From NCBI GenBank assembly GCA_937885695.1, contig CALABP010000044.1:1-61355 (forward strand): 61,355 bases of DNA. Reading direction: 5' to 3'. Made by a program: the position numbers and the translations under genes. Shown in pieces: positions 1-8,860 of this stretch (position 1 is the first letter of the stretch; every line of letters begins with the position of its first letter). The notes under the pieces are model-generated. The model did not search any database, was not told the DNA's origin, and saw only the letters and a program-made list of their open reading frames with translations. The DNA comes from DTU089 sp002440045. Its GTDB lineage: Bacteria; Bacillota; Clostridia; Oscillospirales; Acutalibacteraceae.

Positions 1-463
1 GCCGCCCGCCGGAACGCGCAAGCGTTCCCACGGCTCCGCGCAGCGGGTACTACAATGGCTAACAGCCAACAGCTAACGGCTCTTATGGCAATCTGCCGCC
101 CGTGGAATCGACAACGCCGTTTTCCTTAATTTTTCCGCACAACGTGCGGATTATAATCCACTTATTCACTCTTACTTATTACTTCTTACTTCAAAAAAAG
201 TCCCCGTAAATCGGATTTACCAATCTACGGGGTTCATTAAACAACAATATAAAAATGATAATACGCAAGTTACCGCTACGCAGGCTGACAGCTAAAAGCT
301 AACAGCTACAGGCTACCCCGTAGGGGCGGCAACCTGCCGCCCGCCAAAAACGCAAGGCGTTTTTCCGCTATACACCGCGCTTTGCGCGGTTACAATCGCG
401 GCGAAGCCGCGCAGCTAACAGCTAAAAGCTAACGGCTAACGGCTGGTAGTAGAACAGCTAAAC
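1..463. repeat. Mosaic intergenic repeat array 1 (heptads plus hairpin modules)
   Basis: No gene is seen here. The stretch is a patchwork of modules that recur at about 30.3-31.2, 35.4, 42.7-43.2, 51.2-52.2 and 61.2 kb. It holds 7-bp tandem units of the form GCTAANN (for example 413-445), a second heptad family on the minus strand (GAAGTAA-like, about 155-195), a GTAGGGGCGGCAACCTGCCG module near 318-340, short hairpins with variable arms (11-29; about 346-364), and a terminator-like CCCCGTAAAT hairpin near 202-232. The heptads reach to within about 20 nt of the stop codon of the minus-strand gene that ends at 464. Confidence 0.85.
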
Positions 464-2296
464 TCATTTCATCTCGCTGAAGCCGAGACCTTTAAAGAGC
501 TTATAAAGAATGTCGCTTGCGACTTTAAGAAGCTTTGTAAGGACTGCGGTGAAGTCGAATGACAGTGAAGTGTCGCCCGAATCCGACGGCTCTTTGCCTT
601 CGAGGGCGCAATTGACGCGCTCGCGTACCGAATAGAAGTTTGCCTTTGCCTGTTCAAAATCGTCGGGAGCTAAAACGGTGTTGTTAAGCGCCGCGTGGCT
701 TTCTTCAATAACTCTGTCATACTCGGCTCTAAGCTCGGGCGAAAGCGCCGAAACGTCAAGCTTTTCAAATTCATTGAGGTCTTTCATAAAGCCTTTTGCG
801 TTTCTGCCGTTGTTGAACTGCGGGAACTCGTTGGGGCGCGAATATACGGTTTTAAACGAATCGTCCGTAAGAAGCGCCGCGGCAAGCTTCATAATTATGT
901 CGTTAGAGGCTGTCTTTTCGTGGTTCTGGTTAAAGAAGTAGAAAGTAGTCTCGGGAAGAAGCCCTGTACAGGGGTCAACGATGTTGTTGGGGTCAGAGTG
1001 GTCGTGGTGCGCGGGGTCCGAGCAGTTGTTAAGCTCTGCGGGGGTTGTGTATTCTGCCGGAAGCTGAACGTCAACACCGAGGCTGAAAGCGCCCATAGAC
1101 GTTGAATCGAGCTGAATTATGCCGTCTGCATTGACCTTGTTCCACGAGTCGCATATTTCATAAAGATATTCGTTGTAGTCAACAACGTCAAAAATCTCTA
1201 CGCCGTCGTTAACCGCGTTAAGAATATTTTTGTCGGAGTTGAGCTGAGCGCCGTAATACCAATCTGCCTGACGGCGGATTTCGGTTGAAATTTCGTCGCT
1301 GAGATAAATTTCGCGGCAGCCGGGATAATTGCCCGAAGGCACAAGGCCCCAAAGAAGCGTTGAAAAACGCATATAGTCGCCGACAAGCTTTTCAACCGCC
1401 TTGTCAAGAATGTTGTTGAGGTCGGCATTGGGGAAAATGCGGATTATAATGTTGACAAGATAAGCCGTGTAGTCCTCGCCCATAAGCGCGGGGAACATTT
1501 TTTTGTAAAGCTCCTCGTCGTCGTCAAGAAGCCCGTATTCAAAAATATCGCCGAGAAGAAGCGAGCCGTCAAGCGCGGGAACGATATAAACGATTCTGTG
1601 AACGTCCTCTGAAAGGCTTCTGTTGTTGTCGGCATAAAGCTGTAAAAGCGCGTTCGCAACAGAGCCGCCCTGGCTTATCGGAACGAGGTTGACTTTATCT
1701 GAGCCTGAATCCTTTTTAACAAAGGAGATAAAGTCATAAAGCTCTTTTGCGGTGTCTATCATATTGCCGAGAGAAGCATAAGAGAAAACATAAAGATTTT
1801 CTTCGCCCGCTATATTGCAATAGTCCTGAAGCGGAAGCTGATTAAAGATGTATTCCCTGTCGTAATCGGAAAGGTCTTTAACGCTGTCATAATATTTTGT
1901 GGCTCTTATGTCGTTGATAAATTTGCCGTTTTCGTCGCATTTCTGCTTTTCCATAAGCGTTCTTGCAAGAACATCGGCAACGGCGTTTGCCGCCATTTCA
2001 TCTTTATCCTTCTGCGAAATAAGAAGCTTGCTTATCGGCACAAGCGCTGTTGTGAGCGCGTCCGCAACAACCTCTTTTGTGGGGTCGATGAAAAACGGTT
2101 TTTCATATTCCTCGCCCTCGGAGTTAAGAGCGACTTCGCCGTTTTCATAATATTTGACCTCGCTCTGGAAAATGCCCGGAACGATAATCGACGGAATATA
2201 GCTTTCGTTTGCCGCGGCAAAGCACGAAACGGAAACGGACGCCGAAAGAATAACAAGGGAAAGAAGTAAAGCCAACGCTTTAAACGGTTTTTTCAT
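464..2296 (-). CDS. Secreted alpha/beta-hydrolase (lipase/esterase-like) protein
   Basis: The predicted product is about 610 aa. The start at 2296 (MKKPFKAL...) is chosen because an AAAGGAAAG ribosome site lies just upstream; an ATG at 2320 has none. Residues 1-28 form a signal peptide, so the protein is exported. The segment IIVPGIF is like the first strand and oxyanion region of lipases. The nucleophile elbow reads VNLVPISQGGS, with the candidate Ser near residue 208; the usual first Gly of GxSxG is Pro. Most of the C-terminal half has no domain I recognise; it has a His-rich segment (PAHHDHSD) and ends in a hydrophobic, possibly membrane-touching tail. It is divergent from the gene at 2474. 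The substrate is unknown. The fold call is moderate. Confidence 0.6.
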   Translation of the reverse strand: MKKPFKALALLLSLVILSASVSVSCFAAANESYIPSIIVPGIFQSEVKYYENGEVALNSEGEEYEKPFFIDPTKEVVADALTTALVPISKLLISQKDKDEMAANAVADVLARTLMEKQKCDENGKFINDIRATKYYDSVKDLSDYDREYIFNQLPLQDYCNIAGEENLYVFSYASLGNMIDTAKELYDFISFVKKDSGSDKVNLVPISQGGSVANALLQLYADNNRSLSEDVHRIVYIVPALDGSLLLGDIFEYGLLDDDEELYKKMFPALMGEDYTAYLVNIIIRIFPNADLNNILDKAVEKLVGDYMRFSTLLWGLVPSGNYPGCREIYLSDEISTEIRRQADWYYGAQLNSDKNILNAVNDGVEIFDVVDYNEYLYEICDSWNKVNADGIIQLDSTSMGAFSLGVDVQLPAEYTTPAELNNCSDPAHHDHSDPNNIVDPCTGLLPETTFYFFNQNHEKTASNDIIMKLAAALLTDDSFKTVYSRPNEFPQFNNGRNAKGFMKDLNEFEKLDVSALSPELRAEYDRVIEESHAALNNTVLAPDDFEQAKANFYSVRERVNCALEGKEPSDSGDTSLSFDFTAVLTKLLKVASDILYKLFKGLGFSEMK

Positions 2297-2473
2297 AAAA
2301 ACTTTCCTTTCAAAAAACATATAAATAAAGTATACACAAAAATATTCGCTTTGTAAATAATTTTGCTCAAAATTTTGCGCTTTACCGAAAAAATTTTGTG
2401 TTGATTAAATAAACGGTATATGATATTCTTAATATAGTACAAATTAACAGATTTTTGATTCGGGGGATAGAAT

Positions 2474-3385
2474 ATGGCGACAAAATGTCCAAACTGCGGG
2501 CGAAAGCTCACAGTGTTCGATTGGAAACAGACTTGCCCCGCTTGCGGCGTGAACCTGATGTTTCACGGCTTTGAAGAGCGTTTTTATGAGGACGCGAAAA
2601 AAGCGGAACTCGGTCTTGCCGTTACGCGCGTGAAATGGGCAAGGGTTGTGGCGTGTCTTTTGGGGGGCGCGCTTCAAAAAGCAAGGCTTGCCCTCGCTTT
2701 TGTGCCCGTTCTTGCAACGCTTGTTTCTGTTTGCACCTTAAATATCAGTCTGCCGCTTTACGAGGGCAAAATTGATTTCGGGCTTCTCGGCGCCGTTTCG
2801 GCTTTTTCCGACGGAACAATTCCTATGCTCTTGACTTTAAAGGACGCGGAAATTCTCGGCGGCGTAATGAGCGCGGCGGGCTTTGTCGGCGCGGCGTTTG
2901 CGGTATCGGCGCTTTTTTCGGTGCTTATTCTTTTGTTTGAATTGTTTTGTTTTGCCGGCTCAAAGGTAATGAACGTTCTGCTTTGCGCTTTCGGCGCGCT
3001 GGGGTTTGCGTCTTCTGCGGCGGCGCTTTTCGGTATGAATACCTTAAAAAAGGAAGCGGCGTCTTTAGGCTCGGCGTTTTCTGTGAAAACAGGCTTCGGG
3101 GCATATGTTCTTATGGCGGTTTTTGCACTGTTTTTTGCAGTGAGCCTCGGCGTAATAGTAAAGGGCACAAAAGTAAAATACAAAGAGGGCGACATCTATA
3201 GGGTCGATATTTCAAAAAAAGTCAAAAAGGGCGAAATAAAGCTCTGCGATTTGCCATATCCGATTTTTGAAACGGAAGAGGAGCACGCCGAAAGAATGAA
3301 AGCGATTGAGGACACCATTCGCGGCAAGAGCGAGGACGAAGCCGAAGAAGCGGTAAAGCTTATTGAGGAGGTTGAGGGAAAATGA
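2474..3385 (+). CDS. Zinc-ribbon multi-spanning membrane protein
   Basis: This 303-aa protein starts with a rubredoxin-like zinc ribbon: CPNC at residues 5-8 and CPAC about 14 residues later. Four hydrophobic segments follow (about 70-95, 130-160, 163-187 and 207-231), then a charged cytoplasmic tail rich in Glu and Lys. The stop overlaps the start of the next gene by 4 nt (ATGA), so the two are translationally coupled and probably form a pair. I do not recognise the family beyond the zinc-ribbon plus transmembrane layout. A role in envelope or secretion functions is only a guess from the extracellular-type partner. Confidence 0.65.
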   Translation: MATKCPNCGRKLTVFDWKQTCPACGVNLMFHGFEERFYEDAKKAELGLAVTRVKWARVVACLLGGALQKARLALAFVPVLATLVSVCTLNISLPLYEGKIDFGLLGAVSAFSDGTIPMLLTLKDAEILGGVMSAAGFVGAAFAVSALFSVLILLFELFCFAGSKVMNVLLCAFGALGFASSAAALFGMNTLKKEAASLGSAFSVKTGFGAYVLMAVFALFFAVSLGVIVKGTKVKYKEGDIYRVDISKKVKKGEIKLCDLPYPIFETEEEHAERMKAIEDTIRGKSEDEAEEAVKLIEEVEGK

Positions 3386-4737
3386 GCAGATACACAGAGC
3401 GCGTAGAAGCGCTTGAAAACGACGAAAAAAAGAAAAAGCGGCTGTTTGCGCTTATCGTTGCACTTCTTATACTGATTTTTCTCGGCGGTATGGTGTTCGG
3501 CGCAATAAACATACTAAGCAAAGAGGGCACATACGACCCGCAGTCGGCAGTGCCGAAAACCGTTGTTGTAAAAAACACTTCAAAAGAAGAACAGCTTTCG
3601 GAGTTTTCGCAGTCGCTTGAAAAAACGCGCGACTTTAACAAAGTAAAGCTTTCTGTTTATACAGAAATAGAAATTCCCGACGACTCAATAGAAGTCTCGG
3701 GCGAAGAAAGCGACAAGTTTTCGGCATTTTTAAAATACATAAAACCCAAAGCGATAGAGTCGCTGAAAAACGGATACGGCTCTTTTGACGGCAAATTCGG
3801 CGAGGATTGGTCAAGTCATATTGTACATTCGGTGCTCGAAAGCAACGACGTTCTGAAATCCGAAGAAAAAGTCGGGCGCGAGGACGGCGAAAACGTTGTC
3901 GATTGCGACACGCTCTTTTATGATTTTGTGCTTAACGGCGGTTGTGAAAATGCGGATATAGCAAAAAGCACGGGTGCGGACGTTTTTGAAAAGGTGAAAG
4001 CGGCGGCACTTGAAGAAATAGAGAAAACAGCTTCAATAGACGCGTTCTCTTTTGAATGCCGCGACTTTGAAATTAACGCCGAAGAAGAAGCCCAAAGCGG
4101 CACTATGAAAAAGGTTGTGTATAAACGCTCTTACAATATCAAGCTGACTTTGACGTTTACGGGCGATTTTAAATCTCTTGGCACACGCGATATAAGCTTT
4201 TCGCTTTCGGCGTTTGAAAATCACATATATACATACGCCGGTCTAAAGCTTTCAAAGAACGTTTTAAGTATGGAAAAGGGCAAAACCGAAGCGCTTGAAG
4301 CGTTCAGAACGGCAGATGAAGAAGTGACCGTTCTGTGGACCTCGTCAGACCCCGAAACAGCCGAGGTTGACGACCGCGGATATATAAAGGGTATAAAAAC
4401 GAGCGAAAAGCCCGTGACCATAACGGCTGAATTTACATATCTCGGCAACACCTACAAAGACTCGTGCGAGGTAACCGTAAGAAAGCCGGTTGAAGAAATT
4501 AAAACAACGCCCAAAGAGCTTTCGCTGAAACCGGGCGAAACGGCTTCGCTCAAAGCCGAAGTTTCGCCGAAAAACGCCACAATAAAAGACGTTTTGTGGT
4601 TCTCTGAGGATGAAAACGTTGCTTCGGTAGACGAAAACGGAGTTGTTACGGCGCACGGCGCGGGCGAAACGCGGGTGTTTGCCGTGGCAAAGGACGGATA
4701 TTTCCGCTCATCGTGCGTTGTTGCGGTAAAAGCATAA
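3382..4737 (+). CDS. Membrane-anchored protein with two BIG2 (Ig-like) domains
   Basis: The product is 451 aa. A Lys/Glu-rich cytoplasmic N-terminus (1-22) is followed by one transmembrane helix (about 22-46), so the rest faces outside. Residues about 60-280 form a domain I do not recognise. Two bacterial Ig-like group 2 domains follow: about 290-372 (VLWTSSDPETAEVDDRGYIKG) and 375-450 (VLWFSEDENVASVDENGVVTA), each with the typical W-S-S/E-D-x-x-x-A-x-V-D pattern. It overlaps the zinc-ribbon gene by 4 nt. Its stop codon lies inside the left arm of a hairpin repeat (4730-4769). It is probably a surface adhesion or scaffold protein. Confidence 0.7.
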   Translation: MSRYTERVEALENDEKKKKRLFALIVALLILIFLGGMVFGAINILSKEGTYDPQSAVPKTVVVKNTSKEEQLSEFSQSLEKTRDFNKVKLSVYTEIEIPDDSIEVSGEESDKFSAFLKYIKPKAIESLKNGYGSFDGKFGEDWSSHIVHSVLESNDVLKSEEKVGREDGENVVDCDTLFYDFVLNGGCENADIAKSTGADVFEKVKAAALEEIEKTASIDAFSFECRDFEINAEEEAQSGTMKKVVYKRSYNIKLTLTFTGDFKSLGTRDISFSLSAFENHIYTYAGLKLSKNVLSMEKGKTEALEAFRTADEEVTVLWTSSDPETAEVDDRGYIKGIKTSEKPVTITAEFTYLGNTYKDSCEVTVRKPVEEIKTTPKELSLKPGETASLKAEVSPKNATIKDVLWFSEDENVASVDENGVVTAHGAGETRVFAVAKDGYFRSSCVVAVKA

Positions 4738-4769
4738 GAGAGTCGACCGGGTTCGGCGCTCTTATGCTT
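4730..4769 (+). repeat. GCATAAGAG hairpin repeat, copy 1
   Basis: Perfect 11-bp arms, AAGCATAAGAG and CTCTTATGCTT, enclose an 18-nt loop containing GGGTTCG. The left arm covers the stop codon of the BIG2 gene. The same arms and loop core recur at 21954-21995, and a half copy lies at 20488-20514. There is no T-run after it, so it is not a standard terminator. Confidence 0.75.
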
Positions 4770-4797
4770 AACAAACTGACCGAAAAGGGGGATATAA

Positions 4798-6432
4798 ATG
4801 GCAACAGAGAAACAGGATTTTGTAAGGCAGATGTTTGACGCCGAGGCTTGCTCGGCAAAAAAGCTTTCCGACTCAAAGCTTTCAAAGTACAAAACTCTTG
4901 CCGCCGAAATGTTCAATACAAGGGTTTTAAGCCCAAAAGAAATGCTCTATCCGGCGCTTGCGTCGTTTGCGGGCAACATCGTCGGCGGAATCGGAACATA
5001 TCAGACGCTTTATTTTGTAAGCGTTTTAAAGGTGGATATGCTTTATGTCGCCGCAATAAGGGCGCTTATAAGCATTTATGACGCTTTGAACGACCCGCTT
5101 ATGGGTATGATATACGACAAAACGAGGACGCGTTGGGGCAAAGCGCGGCCGTATATGATTTTCACGCCGATACCGTATTATCTTTCTACGGCGCTGCTTT
5201 ATTGCGGCGGGCTGTTTTTCAACAATTCCGACACAGCCGACCCGAAAAAAATTATATTTTTGTTTGTGACGCTGTTTATTCAGGAGACGTTTTCAACAAT
5301 ATATAACATTCCGCGAAACAACATAGCGTCGCTTATGACGCCGAACCCAAAAGACAGAATTACTTTGGGCGTTTTAAGCCAATATGCCAACGACTTCGGC
5401 GCGGGTATTGTGTATGTGCTGTTTATGCCCATTCAGGACCTCAACCGTTGGGGCGCAACAAACATTTCAATGCAGTCGCTGTTTGCGTTTCTCGGCGTTT
5501 TTGCGGCGATTTTCGGTTCTGCTTCCAATATGGCGCTCGCTTTCGGCACACGCGAAAGAATACTTTTACAGCAAAAGCCCGCGCCCATCACAAAGTCGCT
5601 GTTCTATATTCTCAAAAACAAATACGCCATGCGAAACTTTGCAACGTCGTTCCTTACAAGCTGGTACGGAACGGGCGGTTACAACTGGGAGCTTGTCACT
5701 CAGCTTGAAATAATCGGCGGAGCAATCAAATCGGGCCTTGTGTATTTTCCGAATATAGTCGTAAGAAACCTCGGCATAGCGCTTGTGCCCAAGTTTATGA
5801 AGCTGTTTAAGGGCAACATCAGAAACGGCGTGCTCGCTTTCAGAATAATAGATATAGTAAGGGCGTTCGCGCAGTTCTTTTTCGGAAATATGTGGATTGA
5901 CAAGCCGCTTCTTTTCAGCCTTCAGTTTGCGTTTTTGTGGGCGCTTAACGGCGTTGACGACGCGCCCGCAATGATATTTGAAGCCGAAATGGGGCGCGAA
6001 ATCAACGACTATACCGAATATGTCACGGGCGAAAGACCCGACGGCACGTTTGATTTGATTAAAAACCTTGTAACGAAATTCACTTCGCCTTTAAGCGCGC
6101 TGTTTACCGTCGCGGTGTTCAAGTGGACGGGTTACGACACGACAAAGCCTATGACATATTTTGCACAGGGTAACATAAACGTTTATAAAAAGCTTTATTT
6201 CCTTTATATTTTCGGCTGGTCGATACCGGCGTTTATCAACATAATTCCTGTGTTCTTCTATGACCTTACGGGCGCAAAGCGCGAAGAGATGTATATGCGC
6301 CTTAACGCAAGGCGCGCGCTCATAGCCGACGAAAAGAAGGACGAGGGCCCCGAAGAGCTTCAGGCGATTGTCGGAATGCTTTCGGAGGAGGAAGAAGAAA
6401 AAGAGCATAAAAAGGAGGTAGCCGCAGAATGA
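4798..6432 (+). CDS. GPH-family (MelB-like) sugar:cation symporter
   Basis: This 544-aa polytopic membrane protein belongs to the glycoside-pentoside-hexuronide family of the major facilitator superfamily. Support comes from about 12 hydrophobic segments and the early loop ALNDPLMGMIYDKTRTRWGKARPYM, the GPH signature around helix 2-3 (D-P-x-x-G...D...T.-G..RP). A long charged tail (about 505-544, rich in E and K) is an extra. The ribosome site is AAAGGGGG. It overlaps the GH5 glycosidase start by 4 nt (ATGA), so it probably imports the glycosides or sugars handled by that enzyme. The exact sugar cannot be told from sequence. Confidence 0.85.
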   Translation: MATEKQDFVRQMFDAEACSAKKLSDSKLSKYKTLAAEMFNTRVLSPKEMLYPALASFAGNIVGGIGTYQTLYFVSVLKVDMLYVAAIRALISIYDALNDPLMGMIYDKTRTRWGKARPYMIFTPIPYYLSTALLYCGGLFFNNSDTADPKKIIFLFVTLFIQETFSTIYNIPRNNIASLMTPNPKDRITLGVLSQYANDFGAGIVYVLFMPIQDLNRWGATNISMQSLFAFLGVFAAIFGSASNMALAFGTRERILLQQKPAPITKSLFYILKNKYAMRNFATSFLTSWYGTGGYNWELVTQLEIIGGAIKSGLVYFPNIVVRNLGIALVPKFMKLFKGNIRNGVLAFRIIDIVRAFAQFFFGNMWIDKPLLFSLQFAFLWALNGVDDAPAMIFEAEMGREINDYTEYVTGERPDGTFDLIKNLVTKFTSPLSALFTVAVFKWTGYDTTKPMTYFAQGNINVYKKLYFLYIFGWSIPAFINIIPVFFYDLTGAKREEMYMRLNARRALIADEKKDEGPEELQAIVGMLSEEEEEKEHKKEVAAE

Positions 6433-7598
6433 ACAGAGCTATAGGAAACGGCGATTTTTTGCACTGCGACGGCAAATACATATTAAACGAAAAAAACGAA
6501 GAGGTGCTTTTGCGCGGAACAAATCTCGGCGGATGGCTTCTTCAGGAGCAGTGGATGGCTTCGTATGACGGCGTTTCTGCACAGTGGGATATTGTGACGG
6601 AGCTTGAAAGCCGCTTCGGCAAAGAAAAGGCAAGAGCTTTAATAAACCGCTTTGAAGATAATTTTATTACCGAATACGACCTTGACATATTAAAAGACGC
6701 GGGCTTTTCGTGCCTCAGAGTGCCGTTTTGGTACAGGAATTTTCAAAGCGACGACAACGGAACATACTATCTCGACGAAAACGGCGAAAAGGATTTTTCG
6801 CGCCTTAAATGGATTGTTGAGCAGTGCAAAAAGCGCGGAATGTATGTGGTTCTCGATATGCACGGCGTGCCGGGGCATCAAAGCATTGCGCATCACTGCT
6901 GCCGCGAAAAACATTGCCGGCTTTATGACGACACAAAAGAGGGCGAAAATTTCAGAAATATCGCGGCGAAGCTTTGGCGCGATATTGCGAGCGTTTTTAA
7001 AGACGAACCCGCCGTTGCGGCGTATGACCTTATGAACGAGCCGATGTGCGAATACAAAACGCTTGAAAAGAATAACAAAAAATACCGCGAGGTATACGAC
7101 CTGCTTTACAAAGCGGTAAGAGAGGTCGATAAAAAGCATATAATCACACTTGAAGCCATTTGGACTCCGCTTGACATTACAAAACCCAAGGTCTACGGCT
7201 GGGAAAACGTGATGTATCAGTACCACACATATTTGCCCTATAACGCGCTTTACACGGGCTTTGTGCTTCTTGAAAAGGCGCGCGCCTTCAATGTTCCCGT
7301 TATTGTCGGCGAGTTTTCGCAGTGCCGCGGAAAGCCCTCGCTTGAACATATTTTAAAAACATATAACAAGGCGCATTATAATTGGTGCAGCTGGACTTAT
7401 AAGGGTCACAGCAGATTTTCAGATGTGTCAAATTGGTTTATAAAAGGCACAAACGGCAAAAACCGCAAGCTTTTAAATCTTAAAACGGCAACCTATGACG
7501 AGATTTATGACGCATGGGGCGACAAAATGAGAACCGAAAACGGATTTTTCGATATGAACGACATAAAGCTTCTCGGAAAATACGCAAGAATGAAATAA
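6429..7598 (+). CDS. Glycoside hydrolase family 5-like beta-glycosidase
   Basis: The product is 389 aa with no signal peptide, so it is cytoplasmic. The N-terminus carries the GH5 hallmark LLRGTNLGGWL; a strand-4 motif YDLMNEP gives the acid/base Glu at residue 204, and VIVGEFSQ gives the nucleophile Glu at 295. The motif DMHGVPGHQ fits the usual His-containing strand 3 loop. The subfamily resembles exo-beta-glucanase/GH5 glucosidases of gut clostridia. It overlaps the GPH symporter by 4 nt; together they form an import-and-cleave pair for a beta-linked oligosaccharide. No intrinsic terminator is obvious before the rplU promoter. Confidence 0.85.
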   Translation: MNRAIGNGDFLHCDGKYILNEKNEEVLLRGTNLGGWLLQEQWMASYDGVSAQWDIVTELESRFGKEKARALINRFEDNFITEYDLDILKDAGFSCLRVPFWYRNFQSDDNGTYYLDENGEKDFSRLKWIVEQCKKRGMYVVLDMHGVPGHQSIAHHCCREKHCRLYDDTKEGENFRNIAAKLWRDIASVFKDEPAVAAYDLMNEPMCEYKTLEKNNKKYREVYDLLYKAVREVDKKHIITLEAIWTPLDITKPKVYGWENVMYQYHTYLPYNALYTGFVLLEKARAFNVPVIVGEFSQCRGKPSLEHILKTYNKAHYNWCSWTYKGHSRFSDVSNWFIKGTNGKNRKLLNLKTATYDEIYDAWGDKMRTENGFFDMNDIKLLGKYARMK

Positions 7599-7631
7599 AA
7601 CCGCACCCGAAAAAGTATATCGAAAAAACTA

Positions 7632-7660
7632 TTGACAAGCCGTGCCTGATTTGGTAAAAT
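7632..7660 (+). promoter_or_regulatory. Promoter of the rplU-prp-rpmA operon
   Basis: TTGACA at 7632-7637 and TAAAAT at 7655-7660 are separated by 17 bp, a near-consensus sigma-A promoter. It fits a strongly expressed ribosomal protein operon about 100 nt downstream. Confidence 0.85.
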
Positions 7661-7667
7661 ACACTTT

Positions 7668-7757
7668 GCCGCATATTAAGGGCGAGGTGCGTCCTCACAA
7701 ATACATATTAAGTATGTATGCCTTGTTAGCGAGACTGAAAGAAAGCAGGTAAAACTT
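7668..7757 (+). ncRNA. Probable L21 leader (5' UTR regulatory RNA)
   Basis: The 5' UTR of about 90 nt between the promoter and rplU can fold: ATACATA (7701-7707) pairs with TATGTAT (7713-7719) and GAGG pairs with CCTC nearby. Firmicutes rplU operons carry a conserved L21 leader used for autogenous control. Position and size match, but I could not compare with the Rfam model. Confidence 0.5.
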
Positions 7758-8069
7758 ATGTACGCAATCATCGAAACAGGCGGAAAGCAGTACAAGGTCG
7801 AGAACGGTGACGTTGTTTTCATCGAAAAGCTCGGCGTTGAGGCTGACTCCGAGGTTACGTTTGACAAGGTTATTGCAGTCGGCACCGACGACGGCATCAA
7901 GGTAGGCGCTCCTTATGTTGAAGGCGCTTCTGTTGCAGCCAAGGTTCTTAAAAACGGCAAAGCCAAGAAAGTAACCGTTATGACTTACAAGCCCAAAAAG
8001 AACGAAAAGCGTAAAATGGGCCACAGACAGCCCTACACAAAGGTTGAAATTTCAGCCATCAATGCATAA
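7758..8069 (+). CDS. rplU: 50S ribosomal protein L21
   Basis: This 103-aa protein is full length for bL21. It begins MYAIIETGGKQYKVENGD, the family's N-terminal signature, and ends with the basic KKNEKRKMGHRQPYTKV segment that contacts 23S rRNA. It is the first gene of the conserved Firmicutes order L21, Prp, L27. The stop TAA and the next start ATG share one base (8069), so prp is translationally coupled. Confidence 0.98.
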   Translation: MYAIIETGGKQYKVENGDVVFIEKLGVEADSEVTFDKVIAVGTDDGIKVGAPYVEGASVAAKVLKNGKAKKVTVMTYKPKKNEKRKMGHRQPYTKVEISAINA

Positions 8070-8386
8070 TGATAAACATTACGCTTTTAAATTTTGACGA
8101 CGGTGCTCCCCGCGGCTTCATTATAAAAGGTCACTCGGGTTCTGCCGAAAGAGGGCGCGACATTGTTTGCGCGGCTGTTTCTTCGGCGGCATATCTCACG
8201 GCAAACACCTTGCTTGAGACGGTCGGCGTTAAAGCCGATGCCGAGGTTGACGACGGCTATATGAAGTTTGTCGTTGACGAAACCTGCAAAAGCAGGGCGT
8301 CGGACTTTTTAAACGGCTTCGCGCTTCATTTGAATCAGTTAAGGGAGCAATACCCCGCATATGTCAGTATCATCACGGAGGTGTAA
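8069..8386 (+). CDS. prp: Ribosomal-processing cysteine protease Prp
   Basis: The product is 105 aa and matches the YsxB/Prp family. The catalytic pair is visible as His in KGHSGSAERG (about residue 22) and Cys in RDIVCAAVSS (about residue 34). In Firmicutes with a long L27, Prp removes the N-terminal extension of L27 so it can function in the ribosome. The substrate gene is the next one, 3 nt downstream, and it does carry the extension, which supports the assignment directly. Confidence 0.93.
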   Translation: MINITLLNFDDGAPRGFIIKGHSGSAERGRDIVCAAVSSAAYLTANTLLETVGVKADAEVDDGYMKFVVDETCKSRASDFLNGFALHLNQLREQYPAYVSIITEV

Positions 8387-8389
8387 CTA

Positions 8390-8674
8390 ATGCTTAAACT
8401 CAATATCCAGTTATTCGCTCATAAAAAAGGTATGGGTTCTACCCGTAACGGCCGTGATTCCGAATCCAAAAGACTCGGTGCAAAGCGCGCCGACGGTCAG
8501 TTCGTTCTTGCAGGCAACGTCCTTGTAAGACAGAGAGGAACAAAAATCCATCCCGGCACAAACGTAGGCAAAGGCAAGGACGATACTCTTTTCGCACTTG
8601 TAGACGGTCAGGTTCGCTTTGAGCGTCTCGGCAAAGACCGCAAAAAAGTCAGCGTTTATTCCGTTGAGCAGTAA
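8390..8674 (+). CDS. rpmA: 50S ribosomal protein L27 with Prp-cleavable leader
   Basis: The product is 94 aa. The first nine residues, MLKLNIQLF, plus Ala10 form the N-terminal extension; the mature protein should start at HKKGMGSTRNGRDS after cleavage by Prp behind the Phe-Ala. The rest is standard bL27 (KIHPGTNVGKGKDDTLFALVDG). The leader variant differs from the well-known LNLQFFA form by having IQLFA. A strong terminator follows. Confidence 0.97.
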   Translation: MLKLNIQLFAHKKGMGSTRNGRDSESKRLGAKRADGQFVLAGNVLVRQRGTKIHPGTNVGKGKDDTLFALVDGQVRFERLGKDRKKVSVYSVEQ

Positions 8675-8718
8675 TTTTACGGCAAATCGCAGTGAAATCG
8701 CAAAACATAACAAAAATT

Positions 8719-8754
8719 CCCTGCAAGGCATCTGCTTTGCAGGGTTATTTTTTT
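8719..8754 (+). terminator. Terminator of the rplU operon
   Basis: CCCTGCAA (8719-8726) pairs with TTGCAGGG (8737-8744), followed by TTATTTTTTTT. This is a classic intrinsic terminator 45 nt after rpmA. Confidence 0.9.
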
Positions 8755-8815
8755 GTAAATATGTCAGTGCGATAAATCGAAAAACCTCAAGACAAACCTT
8801 AATAATTTGATAAAT

Positions 8816-8860
8816 AAAAAAACAGAAAACATTCTGCAATGGAGTGCTTTCTGTTTTTTG
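8816..8860. terminator. Bidirectional terminator-like hairpin
   Basis: AAAAAACAGAAA (8817-8828) pairs with TTTCTGTTTTTT (8848-8859), with an inner CATTC/GAGTG stem. The A-run and T-run make it usable from both strands. It probably ends minus-strand transcription from the giant secreted protein gene and the small gene behind it. Between it and 8988 nothing else coding is seen; there is a second hairpin, TTGCGCCT/AGGCGCAA, near 8928-8956. Confidence 0.75.
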
